A DNA stretch of 64,000 nucleotides from Comamonas testosteroni (GTDB lineage Bacteria > Pseudomonadota > Gammaproteobacteria > Burkholderiales > Burkholderiaceae_C): assembly GCF_014076415.1 (NCBI RefSeq), contig NZ_CP043568.1, positions 1,984,001-2,048,000 on the forward strand. Reading direction: 5' to 3'. The stretch's first letter is position 1; each line of letters starts with the position of its first letter. Under the pieces are notes generated by a model, which ran no database searches, was not told where the DNA came from, and was given only the letters and a program-made list of their open reading frames with translations. This document shows positions 43,484 to 51,889 of this stretch, piece by piece. The translations under genes and the position numbers were made by a program.

Positions 43484-43501
43484 CTTTGGAAACGCTTTGG
43501 A
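43484..43501 (-). promoter_or_regulatory. candidate autoregulatory site upstream of reductase/two-component operon
   Basis: CTTTGGA occurs at 43484-43490 and again at 43495-43501, an 11-bp period. The site is about 137 bases before the oxidoreductase start, like the related repeat about 150 bases before czcB. The rest of 43348-43562 is AT-rich and holds no gene. Confidence 0.55.
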
Positions 43502-43562
43502 TTGATCAATCATCAATGAATAGGATCTAATTTTTTCCGCCGGCTTGTGGCATTACCTTGAC

Positions 43563-45536
43563 TCAAGAAATGGTTGGCCCCAGATGCCGCCCAATCTCCC
43601 ATGACACCCCGCCGCCGCGCACCGTCGCGGCCAGTTGCTTCCCCAGCCGCTGCTCGATCACCGGCTTCCACGGCACCAGCGAAAACCCCATGCCGTCGTC
43701 GAGCATCGCATAACGCCCACTGGCAAGCATGATGCTTCGCCGGTAGATGCCGGCCACGCGTTGCCCGTCGGCCACCGGGCGATGCTCTAGGCCGGTTTCG
43801 CCGGCAATGTCCTTCGCGGCCTGCGCTAGTTCCCGGTTGCGCAGCGTGCCCAGCAGGTTGCGCGCCAGGATCACACGCTGCCCGCGCCGCACGGCTAGCC
43901 CCTGTTCGGCCAGGAAGTCGGCGCGCTGCTGCATCGCCTGCTTGGCCTCGCCACCAAAGCCCAGGTCGCCCAAGCCCGAGCCGCCGTCGATCAACTGCTG
44001 GTCGAGCCAGGTGGCCCCGATCACGCGCGCCTGCCGCTCGATGGGCAGGTGCGATTTCAGCTCCACGGCCACGCCGCCCAGCCGTTGCGCGTCGTAGCGG
44101 CGGCCTTGCTCTGGCAGGTCGCCCGGCACCTTCCATAGCCCTTCGGCCACGCGCTCCACGATGCCAGCCCGGCGCAGGGCTTCCAGCCTGCGCACATGGG
44201 TGGCCACGACCTCCTGCGGGTCACGGCCCGGTGCGGCCTGCCCCTGCGCCACGGCCAGGTGATGATCGGTGCGGTACAGGCCATCGCTCGCCAGCGCGGC
44301 GATGTTCCTGTCGGCCGCGCGCACGTCGGTCGATCCCTTCACCTCCACCACGGCCCCGGTCGGGTAGTTCGCCAGCTCGTCGCGGGCGTTCAGGGCGACG
44401 TAGTGGGCCTTGCCGTCCACGCCGTCGATGACCAGATAGCCCCGGTCGCGCAGTTCGTCGGCCAGCCCCTTCGCGGCCACGCGCCCGAGGATGGTTCTGC
44501 CATTGTCTCCAGGCTCGAATACCGCCAGTTCGCGCGGCTTCCCACTCATTGCCCGCTGCATGGTGCGGATGATGTCGCCACGCTCGCCCAGGGCGCGCAG
44601 GGTCTTCTCCGCATCGGCATGGACGGCCCAGGCGCCCGGCTGCGTCTCGTCGGCCAAGCCCAGGCGCTGCAAGCGTTGCAGGCGGCCAATCAGCAGCAGG
44701 CGCTGGCGTTGCAAGTTCGGCTCGTTGAAGCGTTCGATCTGCACGCGGCCATCCTCGCCGGCCTCGCGCTTCAAGGTGCGATCCAGGCTCGTCCACCGCT
44801 CTTGCCCCACCTCGCGCTGCAAGGTCTGCTGGATCTCCAGCTCGGTGCGCGGCCCCAGCCACTCGGTCGCCAGATCGGCGGCCCGGTGGCGGAAGCCGTC
44901 GGCGATGTAATCGCCCGCGATGATGAGGTCTTTGCCGGTGTCATCGCGCCCGCGCACGATCAGGTGGGTATGGGGGTTGTCGGTGTTCCAATGGTTTACG
45001 GCCACCCAGTCGAGGCCCGTGCCCAGGTCGGCCTCCATGCGGCCCATGAGGTGCCGCGTGTAGGTGCGCAGGTCTTCCAGTTCCGCGCCATCTTCGGGCG
45101 AGAGGATGAAGCGGAAATGGTGCCTGTCGTCGGCGCAGCGTTCCTTGAAGGCGTCGAGGTCGGCGGTATCGGTCTGCGGCCCGTAGGCTTGGCCCGGCTC
45201 GCCGTCGCGGCCCACGCCATCGCGCTCGATGTAGCGCAGGTGCTTGGCGAGCGACTGCGGGCTGGCCCGCTGGTGATTCACCAGCAAGGTCTTGATGGTC
45301 ACGCGCCGGGACATGGGCGTCAGCCTCGCCCCGGCGAATCGAGCTGCCGTGTGGCCGCGCCCCAGGCGCGAGCCGGGACGCTGGCCGGTGCCATGAGCCG
45401 ACGCCGGACGGCGCACCGTGGACTTGCCGCCGCTGGCCTTGCCTGCCTGCTGGAGCACCTTGGATACGAAGCCCTGGCCCCGGTTCTTCGGTGCGCTGGG
45501 GCGGATGCGGAAATCATCGTCGCGGCGGTTGGTCAT
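43563..45536 (-). CDS. MOBP-type relaxase/mobilization protein (DUF3363)
   Basis: A 657-residue relaxase that nicks oriT and pilots the strand in conjugation. The N-terminal region is basic and disordered (residues 1-75); the relaxase domain has VTIKTLLVNHQRASPQSLAKHL-type motif I and the HUH-like metal motif NPHTHLIVRGRD. A C-terminal DUF3363 region follows. The ATG at 45536 (MTNRRDDDFRIRPSAPKNRG) matches the conserved start of this ICE family. It ends 47 bases before the cargo island's control region. Confidence 0.92.
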   Translation of the reverse strand: MTNRRDDDFRIRPSAPKNRGQGFVSKVLQQAGKASGGKSTVRRPASAHGTGQRPGSRLGRGHTAARFAGARLTPMSRRVTIKTLLVNHQRASPQSLAKHLRYIERDGVGRDGEPGQAYGPQTDTADLDAFKERCADDRHHFRFILSPEDGAELEDLRTYTRHLMGRMEADLGTGLDWVAVNHWNTDNPHTHLIVRGRDDTGKDLIIAGDYIADGFRHRAADLATEWLGPRTELEIQQTLQREVGQERWTSLDRTLKREAGEDGRVQIERFNEPNLQRQRLLLIGRLQRLQRLGLADETQPGAWAVHADAEKTLRALGERGDIIRTMQRAMSGKPRELAVFEPGDNGRTILGRVAAKGLADELRDRGYLVIDGVDGKAHYVALNARDELANYPTGAVVEVKGSTDVRAADRNIAALASDGLYRTDHHLAVAQGQAAPGRDPQEVVATHVRRLEALRRAGIVERVAEGLWKVPGDLPEQGRRYDAQRLGGVAVELKSHLPIERQARVIGATWLDQQLIDGGSGLGDLGFGGEAKQAMQQRADFLAEQGLAVRRGQRVILARNLLGTLRNRELAQAAKDIAGETGLEHRPVADGQRVAGIYRRSIMLASGRYAMLDDGMGFSLVPWKPVIEQRLGKQLAATVRGGGVSWEIGRHLGPTIS

Positions 45537-45995
45537 GCCTGCGCTCCCTGCAAACTCTGGCGTGTCCGGGCGTGCGAAGCACGCGGACATGCCTGCATTG
45601 GCGCGGGCTTCGCGCCACAAGCAGCACGGCGGCAAAGCCGCTGCGTGCCTCGCCCCCCCACGTGCAGACTGGCTTTGCGGGCCGACAGGTGCCGCCCCCT
45701 TTTGTCTTGCCTTCCGCCTTTGCCCCTCGCTGTCGCTCGGAGCAGCGGCGGCCCGGCGGCGCTGCTGCGCGAGCAGCCAGCGCGCCGGCGAACGCGGACA
45801 CGGCCGCAGGCCGGGCGCGTTCGAGGCAAGACGCCTGCACGTTGGACGGCTGCGCCGAAGGCAGCGCGAAGTGCGGTGCCCAATGCGCAGGATTGGCACC
45901 CGCACTGCACGCGCGACGACACGGCGACGACCAGCAGGACGACACGCCCGATGGCACGATGAGATGCACGGCAACGTGCAGCGAATCGACGGCCA
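45537..45995. other. 459-bp intergenic region with several hairpins, candidate oriT
   Basis: This gap between the relaxase and traF contains no convincing gene. It holds clustered inverted repeats, for example GCGTGC-GAA-GCACGC flanked by GTCC/GGAC (about 45568-45592), GGCGCG/CGCGCC (about 45600) and GCTGCTGCGCGAGCAGC (about 45759). Transfer origins usually lie beside the relaxase gene. No nick-site consensus is recognised, so this is a candidate only. Confidence 0.35.
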
Positions 45996-46592
45996 TCATG
46001 GGCGGGATTCCAGCCAGACCGGATGCGCGACGCCGATCACGGCGGATGCGCTGACCGGCCCGAAATACCGGCTGTCGAACGACGCCGGATTGGTGACACT
46101 GAGCAGGAACAGCTCGCCAGGCCGAAGGCGGCGGCACTGCTGCCAGGATGGCAGCGGGCGGCCCCAGCGGTCGGCAGGCAGCACGGCGGCCGAAGGCACG
46201 CCGTTGATGCGGACGCTGCCGTCAGCGATGCACACCTCTTGCGGCGCCACCGCACCTACGCGCTTGAGCAGCGAGATGCGCGTTGGTAGGTAGCCGCGCT
46301 GCGCAGCGAGCGCGGCAGCCTCGGCGGGCAGCGGCACCAGCACGATGCTGCCCACGGACAACGGACGTGGCGGCGAGCTGGCGCGAGGGTCGAGCGGATC
46401 GACGCGATACCAGCCGACCGCCACGCTGTCGGACGGGTTGTAGGTCAGGCGCGGCAGTGGATGCACGAAGGACGCCCAGGCCAGCGCAGCGAGGCCGCAG
46501 GCGGACAGGCCCGCCAACACGAGGCGAGCGCGCAAACGTGCGCGGTGCGAGCGAGGATGCGGCGTGGTGCCGGAAGTGGAAACGGCGGTCAT
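45996..46592 (-). CDS. traF: TraF-type conjugative signal peptidase (S26)
   Basis: A 198-residue S26-family serine peptidase that processes the TrbC pilin. One membrane helix (residues 22-42) precedes the catalytic Ser in YNPSDSVAVGWYRVDP and the Lys-containing motif ISLLKRVGAVAPQEV; the C-terminal block YFGPVSASAVIGVAHPVW is typical of TraF. It overlaps the DUF2840 gene by ATGA. Confidence 0.92.
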   Translation of the reverse strand: MTAVSTSGTTPHPRSHRARLRARLVLAGLSACGLAALAWASFVHPLPRLTYNPSDSVAVGWYRVDPLDPRASSPPRPLSVGSIVLVPLPAEAAALAAQRGYLPTRISLLKRVGAVAPQEVCIADGSVRINGVPSAAVLPADRWGRPLPSWQQCRRLRPGELFLLSVTNPASFDSRYFGPVSASAVIGVAHPVWLESRP

Positions 46593-47134
46593 GGCAGTGC
46601 CCTCCCGGCGAGCCAAGCGGAGTGCCGCTCGGCGGTGTATTCGGGCAGCGGCAGGCGCGCAGCGAGCCGGTTGGCGAGCGTGCGCCAGTACGCGGGCGAA
46701 GCGGCAGCGGGCGTGATGCCCAGCGCCTCGATGGCGTCGATGCGTTCCAGCACGGCGCGCACCTGGTTCTCGCCCTCGGCGTGCAGCACCAGGCGCGCGC
46801 CCGGCTGCACGCCGGGGATGCGCTGCGCTGCATCGAGCGGCGTGCACGCCTGCATGACCATGAGCTGCCAGCGCACGGTGCCGTAGTCGTTGGCCTGCCA
46901 GCGAATGCGGCAGAACACGGCGTTGGGCATGAACACGGCGAGACTGCGCCAGCGATCGAGCCGCAGCGTGCGCGCCGGTTCGCCAAAGCGCAGATAGAGC
47001 TTGAAACGGTGCTCCAGGAAGGCCAGCGAAACGCGCGTCAGCGGCGTTGAGATAGGCCGCGCCGCACGTGCTGGGAGTGATGGCGACGTTGCAGCCGTGG
47101 CCGCGTCAGCGGCAGGCAAAGCGGATGCGATCAT
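46589..47134 (-). CDS. DUF2840 protein
   Basis: A 181-residue soluble protein of the DUF2840 family, conserved between parA and traF in Tn4371-type ICEs. Visible motifs are RVSLAFLEHRFKLYLRFGEP and FCRIRWQANDYGTVRWQLMV. The Ala/Ser-rich first 30 residues are variable. Its function is unknown; its fixed place suggests a role in transfer or maintenance. It overlaps both neighbours. Confidence 0.85.
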   Translation of the reverse strand: MIASALPAADAATAATSPSLPARAARPISTPLTRVSLAFLEHRFKLYLRFGEPARTLRLDRWRSLAVFMPNAVFCRIRWQANDYGTVRWQLMVMQACTPLDAAQRIPGVQPGARLVLHAEGENQVRAVLERIDAIEALGITPAAASPAYWRTLANRLAARLPLPEYTAERHSAWLAGRALP

Positions 47135-47415
47135 GGTGTGTTCTCCCTGCGGTGTTCTGGAAACTCCCGCTCCAGCAGCGCGCGCAGCAAGTCGGCCACT
47201 GTCACGCCTTGCGTGAAGGCCGATACCTTGATGCGCGCCCGCATCGCGGGCGTGATGTCGAGGGTCAGGCGGGCCGTGTAGAGGTCGCCCTTACCCAGCG
47301 CATCGGCATCGCCTTGGCGAATCCACGCCTCGGCGTGCGGATTCGCAGGCGGACGCGCGCCGATGCAGACATGCTTGGCCGTGCGTTTGCTGCTGGGTGG
47401 CGGCTTCGCAGTCAT
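47131..47415 (-). CDS. small RHH-like partner of ParA
   Basis: A 94-residue basic protein encoded directly after parA and overlapping it. The C-terminal part (YTARLTLDITPAMRARIKVSAFTQGVTVADLLR) fits a ribbon-helix-helix fold, as in small ParB-like centromere-binding partners. The ATG at 47415 overlaps the parA stop (ATGA). Confidence 0.75.
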   Translation of the reverse strand: MTAKPPPSSKRTAKHVCIGARPPANPHAEAWIRQGDADALGKGDLYTARLTLDITPAMRARIKVSAFTQGVTVADLLRALLEREFPEHRRENTP

Positions 47416-48050
47416 GTCGGCCACCGCAGAAGTTCGTCCACCAGCGCGGTGATTTCTCGCGCGGCGGTACTGTCGGGCGCCGTCTCGCGGGCAAGCCGAC
47501 CAGCGGCCACGCTGTCGGCGAACACGATGCGCTGATGCACTTCCGAGCGCAGCGCAGGAAGCGGCTGGTCGGCGAGCGCCTGGCGCGCTTCGCGTCCGAT
47601 CACGGTGGTGCTCACGCGCCGGTTGATGACGAAGGCCGCGCGTAGCGCAGGCCGGAACACCTGCGCTTCGCGGATCAGCGCCACCATCTCGGCGCTGGCC
47701 CACAGGTCGTAGGGGCTGGGCTGCACGGGGATCAGCACGCGCTCGGCCGCCAGCAGCGCGGAGCGCGCCAGCGCCGCGATGCGTGGCGGGCCGTCGATGA
47801 CGACGTGATCGGCGCGACGGGCCAGTTCTGGCGCTTCCTGGTGCAGCGTTTCGCGTGCGAGGCCCACGGTGCTGAACAGCCGTGGCAAGCCTTGCTGGCT
47901 TCTGCGCTGTGTCCAGTCCAGCGATGAACCCTGCGGGTCGGCGTCCAGCAGAACGACGTGCTGGTCGCGCATCGCCAGCTCACCGGCGATGTGGGTGGCG
48001 AGCGTGGTCTTGCCCACGCCGCCTTTCTGGTTGAGCAGCGCGACGATCAT
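47412..48050 (-). CDS. parA: ParA-family partition ATPase
   Basis: A 212-residue deviant-Walker ATPase of the small plasmid ParA type. Walker A' is LLNQKGGVGKTTLATHIA, with Walker A residues near 7-15, and LLDADPQGSSLDW and VVIDGPPRIAALARS complete the site. It acts with the RHH protein to segregate or position the excised ICE. It lies 253 bases downstream of repA. Confidence 0.94.
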   Translation of the reverse strand: MIVALLNQKGGVGKTTLATHIAGELAMRDQHVVLLDADPQGSSLDWTQRRSQQGLPRLFSTVGLARETLHQEAPELARRADHVVIDGPPRIAALARSALLAAERVLIPVQPSPYDLWASAEMVALIREAQVFRPALRAAFVINRRVSTTVIGREARQALADQPLPALRSEVHQRIVFADSVAAGRLARETAPDSTAAREITALVDELLRWPT

Positions 48051-48213
48051 GGCCTGGCCCTCCGTGTTGGAAAGCCCGGCTGTTGCTGCTGTGCGTGGTG
48101 CCGCTCAGCGGTTTTCCACCGGCGCGCGGCGCTTCTACTACCAGTTAGAGGTTTTAAGTTAGGGAAGTTAGAAGGGCCGCAAACCCGCGCCGTTATTGGG
48201 TTTGCGGGCGATT

Positions 48214-48279
48214 CGTACTCCTGATAGCACGAGAGTCGTACTCCCGATAGCACGATACCCCGTACTCCTGATAGCACGA
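48214..48279. repeat. three iterons downstream of repA (putative oriV)
   Basis: Three 19-bp direct repeats, cgtactcctgatagcacga, lie at 48214-48232, 48237-48255 (one mismatch) and 48261-48279, spaced 23-24 bp. They sit in the repA-parA gap, a normal place for a RepA-dependent replication origin. The rest of the 48051-48303 gap contains an inverted repeat GCAAACCCGCG/GCGGGTTTGC-like hairpin near 48179-48208. Confidence 0.8.
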
Positions 48280-48303
48280 GTCTGTCCACAGGCAACGCAC
48301 CGT

Positions 48304-49173
48304 TTATCCCCGTGCCATGAACGGCACGGGCCGAAAGGTCAGCAGCTCGGCGCCGTTGTCCGGCATTCGCTCGATGCCCAGGACGTAGCCGGGCATCGAC
48401 TGCCGCGCGACCAGCGCGCGCAGGTCGTAGGCGAAATCCGAGAAGCGCGTGGCGCTGCCCGATTTCCGATACAGGTGCCGGAAATCGAATTGCCAGCCGC
48501 CCGGCTGGCGCCCGCCGTGTTTGCGCACCAGCCGGTACAGCCAGCGCTCGATCCCGCCCGTGAGCCGGAAATACGCTGGGTCGATGGACAGCACCAGTGC
48601 GGCATCCATGACGCCCGCGTAAAACCAGTCCGGCAGGATCAGCTCCAGCCCCAAGGGCGTGCCCTTGGCATCGGCTAGTTCCTTCCACTCGTTGATCCAC
48701 GAGAAGCGGTGCAGCCGTCTTCCCGTGGTCTCCCGGATGGACGTGGCCACCGTGGTGGATTGGAGGCGATCCAAGGCCGCCTTGAGGCGTTGGTAGTCGC
48801 GCAGCGACGTACCGCGCCCGATGAAGCGCAGGATCTCGTAGGGCGTGGCCTGCATCAGCCGCGACGGGCGCAAGCCCGCGTCGCGTGCTTCCACGATCTG
48901 CGAAGCTGCCCAAATGAGCACGTCCGCATCCCAAATGGTGGCGATGCCGTGCTCCTGCGTGCCCTCCACGCGGATCGTGATGCCGCTGGCGCGGAAGTCG
49001 ATCGGCGCCACGCGCCGCGACTTCGCTAGCGAGAAGAACGGAAAGGCCATCAAGTCCTGGCTGTCGCGCGGCGCCATGTCGCCCGGCAAGGCGCGGAACA
49101 GGTCGAGCTGTTCGCGCTCTGGCACGGGCCGCTGCCGGGACGGCAGCGCAGGGCTGGACATGGCGAAGGCCAT
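48304..49173 (-). CDS. repA: replication initiator protein RepA
   Basis: A 289-residue RepA of the type found in Tn4371-like ICEs and related plasmids (RPA family). Motifs include DLMAFPFFSLAKSRRVAPID, YEILRFIGRGTSLRDYQRLK and LHRFSWINEWKELADAKG. It would bind the iterons just downstream and let the circular ICE replicate transiently. It starts 14 bases after the HTH gene. Confidence 0.93.
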   Translation of the reverse strand: MAFAMSSPALPSRQRPVPEREQLDLFRALPGDMAPRDSQDLMAFPFFSLAKSRRVAPIDFRASGITIRVEGTQEHGIATIWDADVLIWAASQIVEARDAGLRPSRLMQATPYEILRFIGRGTSLRDYQRLKAALDRLQSTTVATSIRETTGRRLHRFSWINEWKELADAKGTPLGLELILPDWFYAGVMDAALVLSIDPAYFRLTGGIERWLYRLVRKHGGRQPGGWQFDFRHLYRKSGSATRFSDFAYDLRALVARQSMPGYVLGIERMPDNGAELLTFRPVPFMARG

Positions 49174-49187
49174 CCGCGCGCAAGCGA

Positions 49188-49478
49188 TCAGCGCGCACGG
49201 CTGTCCGCCGAATGCTGCTCGGCGTATTCGGGATCGGATGTGCTCTCGAAACTGCGCTCTGAAGCCCAGGCATCGAGGTCGGCCACGGCGTACATGACGC
49301 GGCGGCCGAATTTGCGGAACTTGGGGCCACCACCCAGCACGCGCTGTTTCTCCAGCGTTCGCGGCGACAGGCGCAGGTAGTCGGCGGCTTCGTCGTTGGT
49401 GAGGTAACGCTGCGGCTGCGCAGCGGTGGTCGAGGCAGTGGCGGAAGCGGCGGCAGGCCGCAAGGGAGCGGGACGCAT
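49188..49478 (-). CDS. AlpA/excisionase-like HTH protein
   Basis: A 96-residue protein with a MerR/AlpA-like winged HTH (RYLTNDEAADYLRLSPRTLEKQR, FRKFGRRVMYAVADLDAW). Such proteins act as regulators or excisionases in ICEs. The ATG at 49478 has GGAGG eight bases upstream. Its position before repA suggests control of replication and excision together. Confidence 0.85.
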   Translation of the reverse strand: MRPAPLRPAAASATASTTAAQPQRYLTNDEAADYLRLSPRTLEKQRVLGGGPKFRKFGRRVMYAVADLDAWASERSFESTSDPEYAEQHSADSRAR

Positions 49479-49561
49479 GGTGTGTACCTCCATAGCTTTC
49501 AAAGCTCCGGCCACACAGCGCAACCGGATGGAGGCAGTCTCAGAAAACGAGGCCCTTCTGC

Positions 49562-50323
49562 TCAGGGTCGTTTTGCATCCTCATCAAAACGACCCTTCTC
49601 AAGCGGCGCAAGCTGTGCTAAGCGGTGATAGCCGCCGCGCATCAGCGCATCGCCGCGCCGCGCCAGGCGGCGCACCTTGGAGCGCAAGCCGCCATCGCTG
49701 TACCAACCGGCTGCGGCGTCCACGCCGAACAAGCCTTCGGCCACGTCGCGCAAGGATGCGCCCGCCAGGGTCGCGTCGAGCGCCTGCAAGGTGTGCAGCT
49801 CCAGCAGCGCGGAAGGTGCTGGTCTGGGTGTGGTAGCGGCGAAGGTCGCGCCGCGTGCATGAGCGCGCACAGGCACGGCAGTGCCGCTCCGCTGGGCATA
49901 GGCCACGGCCATGCCATCTTCGAGGCCAGCCGCGAGCGCGAAGCGCAGGCACTGGCCGGGGCTGCACGCGATCAGCGCCAGTCCCTTGCCATCGTGGAGA
50001 AGTTGCTTGTGGCCGGGGATACGCCAGAACGTGAAGGGCTCGGCATCCACAGGCGGATCGGCATCGGGGTAGAGCTGCACCACATCAGCTTGGCGGGGCT
50101 GCCATGCCGGATGCGCGTCGCGCGCATCCAGCGCCGGGTCTTCCAGCACGCGCAAGCCCCAGCGATGCGCCGCATCGGGGCGGCGTGCACGGCGCAGCCA
50201 GTCGAGCCGGTATTCGGGGTGCCTGCGCAGGTACTCCCAAGCCAGCGCAAGCGCATCCAGCCAGAGGACATAGAGGTAAGCCGCAGTGGGATACCAGTGC
50301 GCGACATGATGAGGATTGACCAT
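49562..50323 (-). CDS. DUF2285 regulator-like protein
   Basis: A 253-residue protein with an N-terminal DUF6499-like part (WYPTAAYLYVLWLDALALAWEYLRR split over residues 10-35) and a C-terminal DUF2285 region (LLELHTLQALDATLAGASLR, GLRSKVRRLARRGDALMRGGY). It is a standard ICE maintenance gene and may be a transcription factor. It probably starts the operon running through repA, parA and traF. The ATG at 50323 (MVNPHHVAHW) is chosen from family starts. Confidence 0.82.
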   Translation of the reverse strand: MVNPHHVAHWYPTAAYLYVLWLDALALAWEYLRRHPEYRLDWLRRARRPDAAHRWGLRVLEDPALDARDAHPAWQPRQADVVQLYPDADPPVDAEPFTFWRIPGHKQLLHDGKGLALIACSPGQCLRFALAAGLEDGMAVAYAQRSGTAVPVRAHARGATFAATTPRPAPSALLELHTLQALDATLAGASLRDVAEGLFGVDAAAGWYSDGGLRSKVRRLARRGDALMRGGYHRLAQLAPLEKGRFDEDAKRP

Positions 50324-50653
50324 GACCAAAGCTCCCGTCGAACAGCAGGAACGTCGCCACGGCGTCAAACATGCGGGAGCATTAAATCAAGGTGAAAATC
50401 CGGTTAAGCTGTAACGGTTGGTGTCAAGACTGGTTGGCTCCGGCATATTGCGTAATCCGTCCGAATGCGACGGCCGCATGGCACCAAAAACGTCATGCGG
50501 TACTGACACCGTGCCGCAAGCCGCATGAGAGATCGTGGCTGATTCCGCCACGCACGCACAGGTTTGGTGCAAGAGTGCTGATTCAGACTGGAAAGGTCTG
50601 GAGCAAGACCGAAATAGTCTGAATGCGCCCGGCTTGGTCGTAGCGCGAGCGGT
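50324..50653. promoter_or_regulatory. 330-bp control region upstream of the rep/par/tra operon
   Basis: No gene is seen. The main feature is the nested palindrome at 50581-50624. The region is less GC-rich than its surroundings and is the natural place for the promoter of the DUF2285-repA-parA-traF operon. Confidence 0.5.
50581..50624. repeat. 44-bp nested perfect palindrome
   Basis: Outer arms ATTCAGACT (50581-50589) and AGTCTGAAT (50616-50624), and inner arms GGTCT (50595-50599) and AGACC (50606-50610), are all perfect. They are separated by equal 5-base internal loops and a 6-base apex. It may be a four-site operator or a cruciform/oriT-like element. Confidence 0.7.
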
Positions 50654-51004
50654 TCAATCGACGACGGAACCGTTTTCCTGCGCCAGGCGCAGATATTCCG
50701 ACAGCGGGCGCATCGCCTGGAAATGCAAATCTCGCGTCACGGGCAGCTTGTTCGGCCCGACGATGGAAGCCAGGTCGGAAAGTTTCACCGTCCCCAGCTC
50801 GGGCATGCTGATTCCCAGGTCGATCAGGCCGTAGGCCGTGTCACCATCGACGGGATCGAGCGAGGTCAGCAGCCAGGTGGCGTGCGCGTCGGGAGTGAAC
50901 AGCCGCACAACCGGCAACGGGTCGTACGGTTCACCGGCGGCGGCCCGCCGCCCGTTCTCCAGCAGCGCGGCACGCTGCGCATCGGTGTCGAGGGGAGCAT
51001 TCAT
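50654..51004 (-). CDS. DUF2958 protein (copy 1)
   Basis: A 116-residue DUF2958 protein with LFTPDAHATWLLTSLDPVDGDTA and LGISMPELGTVKLSDL. A paralog of equal length lies at 59796-60146. The family is common on plasmids and ICEs; its function is unknown. The ATG at 51004 is preceded by GGAGC-like bases. It is divergent from the XRE gene. Confidence 0.85.
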   Translation of the reverse strand: MNAPLDTDAQRAALLENGRRAAAGEPYDPLPVVRLFTPDAHATWLLTSLDPVDGDTAYGLIDLGISMPELGTVKLSDLASIVGPNKLPVTRDLHFQAMRPLSEYLRLAQENGSVVD

Positions 51005-51130
51005 CGTGGTGCTCCTGTTCCAACGCGGAAAGTCGGTTTTGCACATCCACGCCAAAGCGTGGAAACACGAAAGCGCAAAGGCTCAATTGTAGAAATCTGC
51101 AAAGGAACGTTGGCGGTTTTCCGGTTCTGC

Positions 51131-51155
51131 CGGAATCCGCAGAAGCGGATTTCCG
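51131..51155. promoter_or_regulatory. near-perfect inverted repeat between DUF2958 and XRE genes
   Basis: CGGAATCCGC (51131-51140) and GCGGATTTCCG (51145-51155) pair with one extra base. The site lies in the divergent region and may be the XRE protein's operator. Confidence 0.45.
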
Positions 51156-51238
51156 TAAAAGCACGAATAAGGGCCAAAAGCATGAATGAGTTAAAGATAA
51201 CGTGGTTTTAATTGTGCTGCGAATTGACGCTTCTGTCT

Positions 51239-51529
51239 ATGCAGAGGCGATCCATCCAGCGCGGCCGACCAGCGGGCGCCACCACCTACGATGCCGAGCT
51301 GGCGCAAGCCTTCGGCGCGGCGGTGCGCGCGCTGCGGACGGAGCGCGGCATCGCGCAGGAATCGCTGGCGCACCTCGCCGGCATCGAGCGCTCCCACATG
51401 GGCAAGGTCGAGCGCGGCGAACACATGCCCACGCTGGCGATCATCTTCAAGATCGCCGGCGCGCTTGAATGCAGTACCGCGGTGCTGATGGCCGCGACGG
51501 AAGGCCAGCTCGCGGCTACGAGGACGTAG
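51239..51529 (+). CDS. XRE-family HTH regulator
   Basis: A 96-residue protein with a central HTH_3 domain (VRALRTERGIAQESLAHLAG then RSHMGKVERGEHMPTLAIIF). It is one of the few plus-strand genes in this part of the ICE and is a candidate repressor of ICE transfer or of the divergent DUF2958 gene. The ATG at 51239 was chosen; an in-frame start at 51212 exists. Confidence 0.85.
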   Translation: MQRRSIQRGRPAGATTYDAELAQAFGAAVRALRTERGIAQESLAHLAGIERSHMGKVERGEHMPTLAIIFKIAGALECSTAVLMAATEGQLAATRT

Positions 51530-51574
51530 GGCGGGGCCTCGCGCTCCGCCACAACGGGCGGGGCGCTGCGGCGG

Positions 51575-51889
51575 TTACGCCGCCTGGGGCTTGCTGCGCG
51601 ACCAGATCAGGTCGTGCGTGCCGTTCTCTCCTTCGATCAGGCGGGCATAGACCGTTGCCGCGAACGAAGGGTCGTCGAGGGCCACGGACAGGTATTCCCG
51701 CCCGGCCTCGCTGGTCTTCTTCCACGCTGCGCCGATGTCGTGGCTGGCGGCCTGGACGCGGAAGTCAGGGGCTTTCTCGTTGTCGCCCTTGTCGTTGGGA
51801 ACCAGCTTGACCTTGACGTTGAGCGTCAGGGTGCGAAGCGTGCCGGTGAAGCCGTCTTTGTCTGCGGTGAAGGTGCCGATGTTGGCCAT
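51575..51889 (-). CDS. DUF736 protein
   Basis: A 104-residue protein of the DUF736 family with typical start [20 protein letters not shown] and KAPDFRVQA. The family is found on many plasmids and ICEs; its role is unknown. It converges with the XRE gene 45 bases away. Confidence 0.88.
   Translation of the reverse strand: MANIGTFTADKDGFTGTLRTLTLNVKVKLVPNDKGDNEKAPDFRVQAASHDIGAAWKKTSEAGREYLSVALDDPSFAATVYARLIEGENGTHDLIWSRSKPQAA

Noticed and set aside
48214..48279. CRISPR-like array
   Set aside because: Three 19-bp repeats with 4-5 bp gaps are iterons by length and spacing; there are no spacers and no cas genes.
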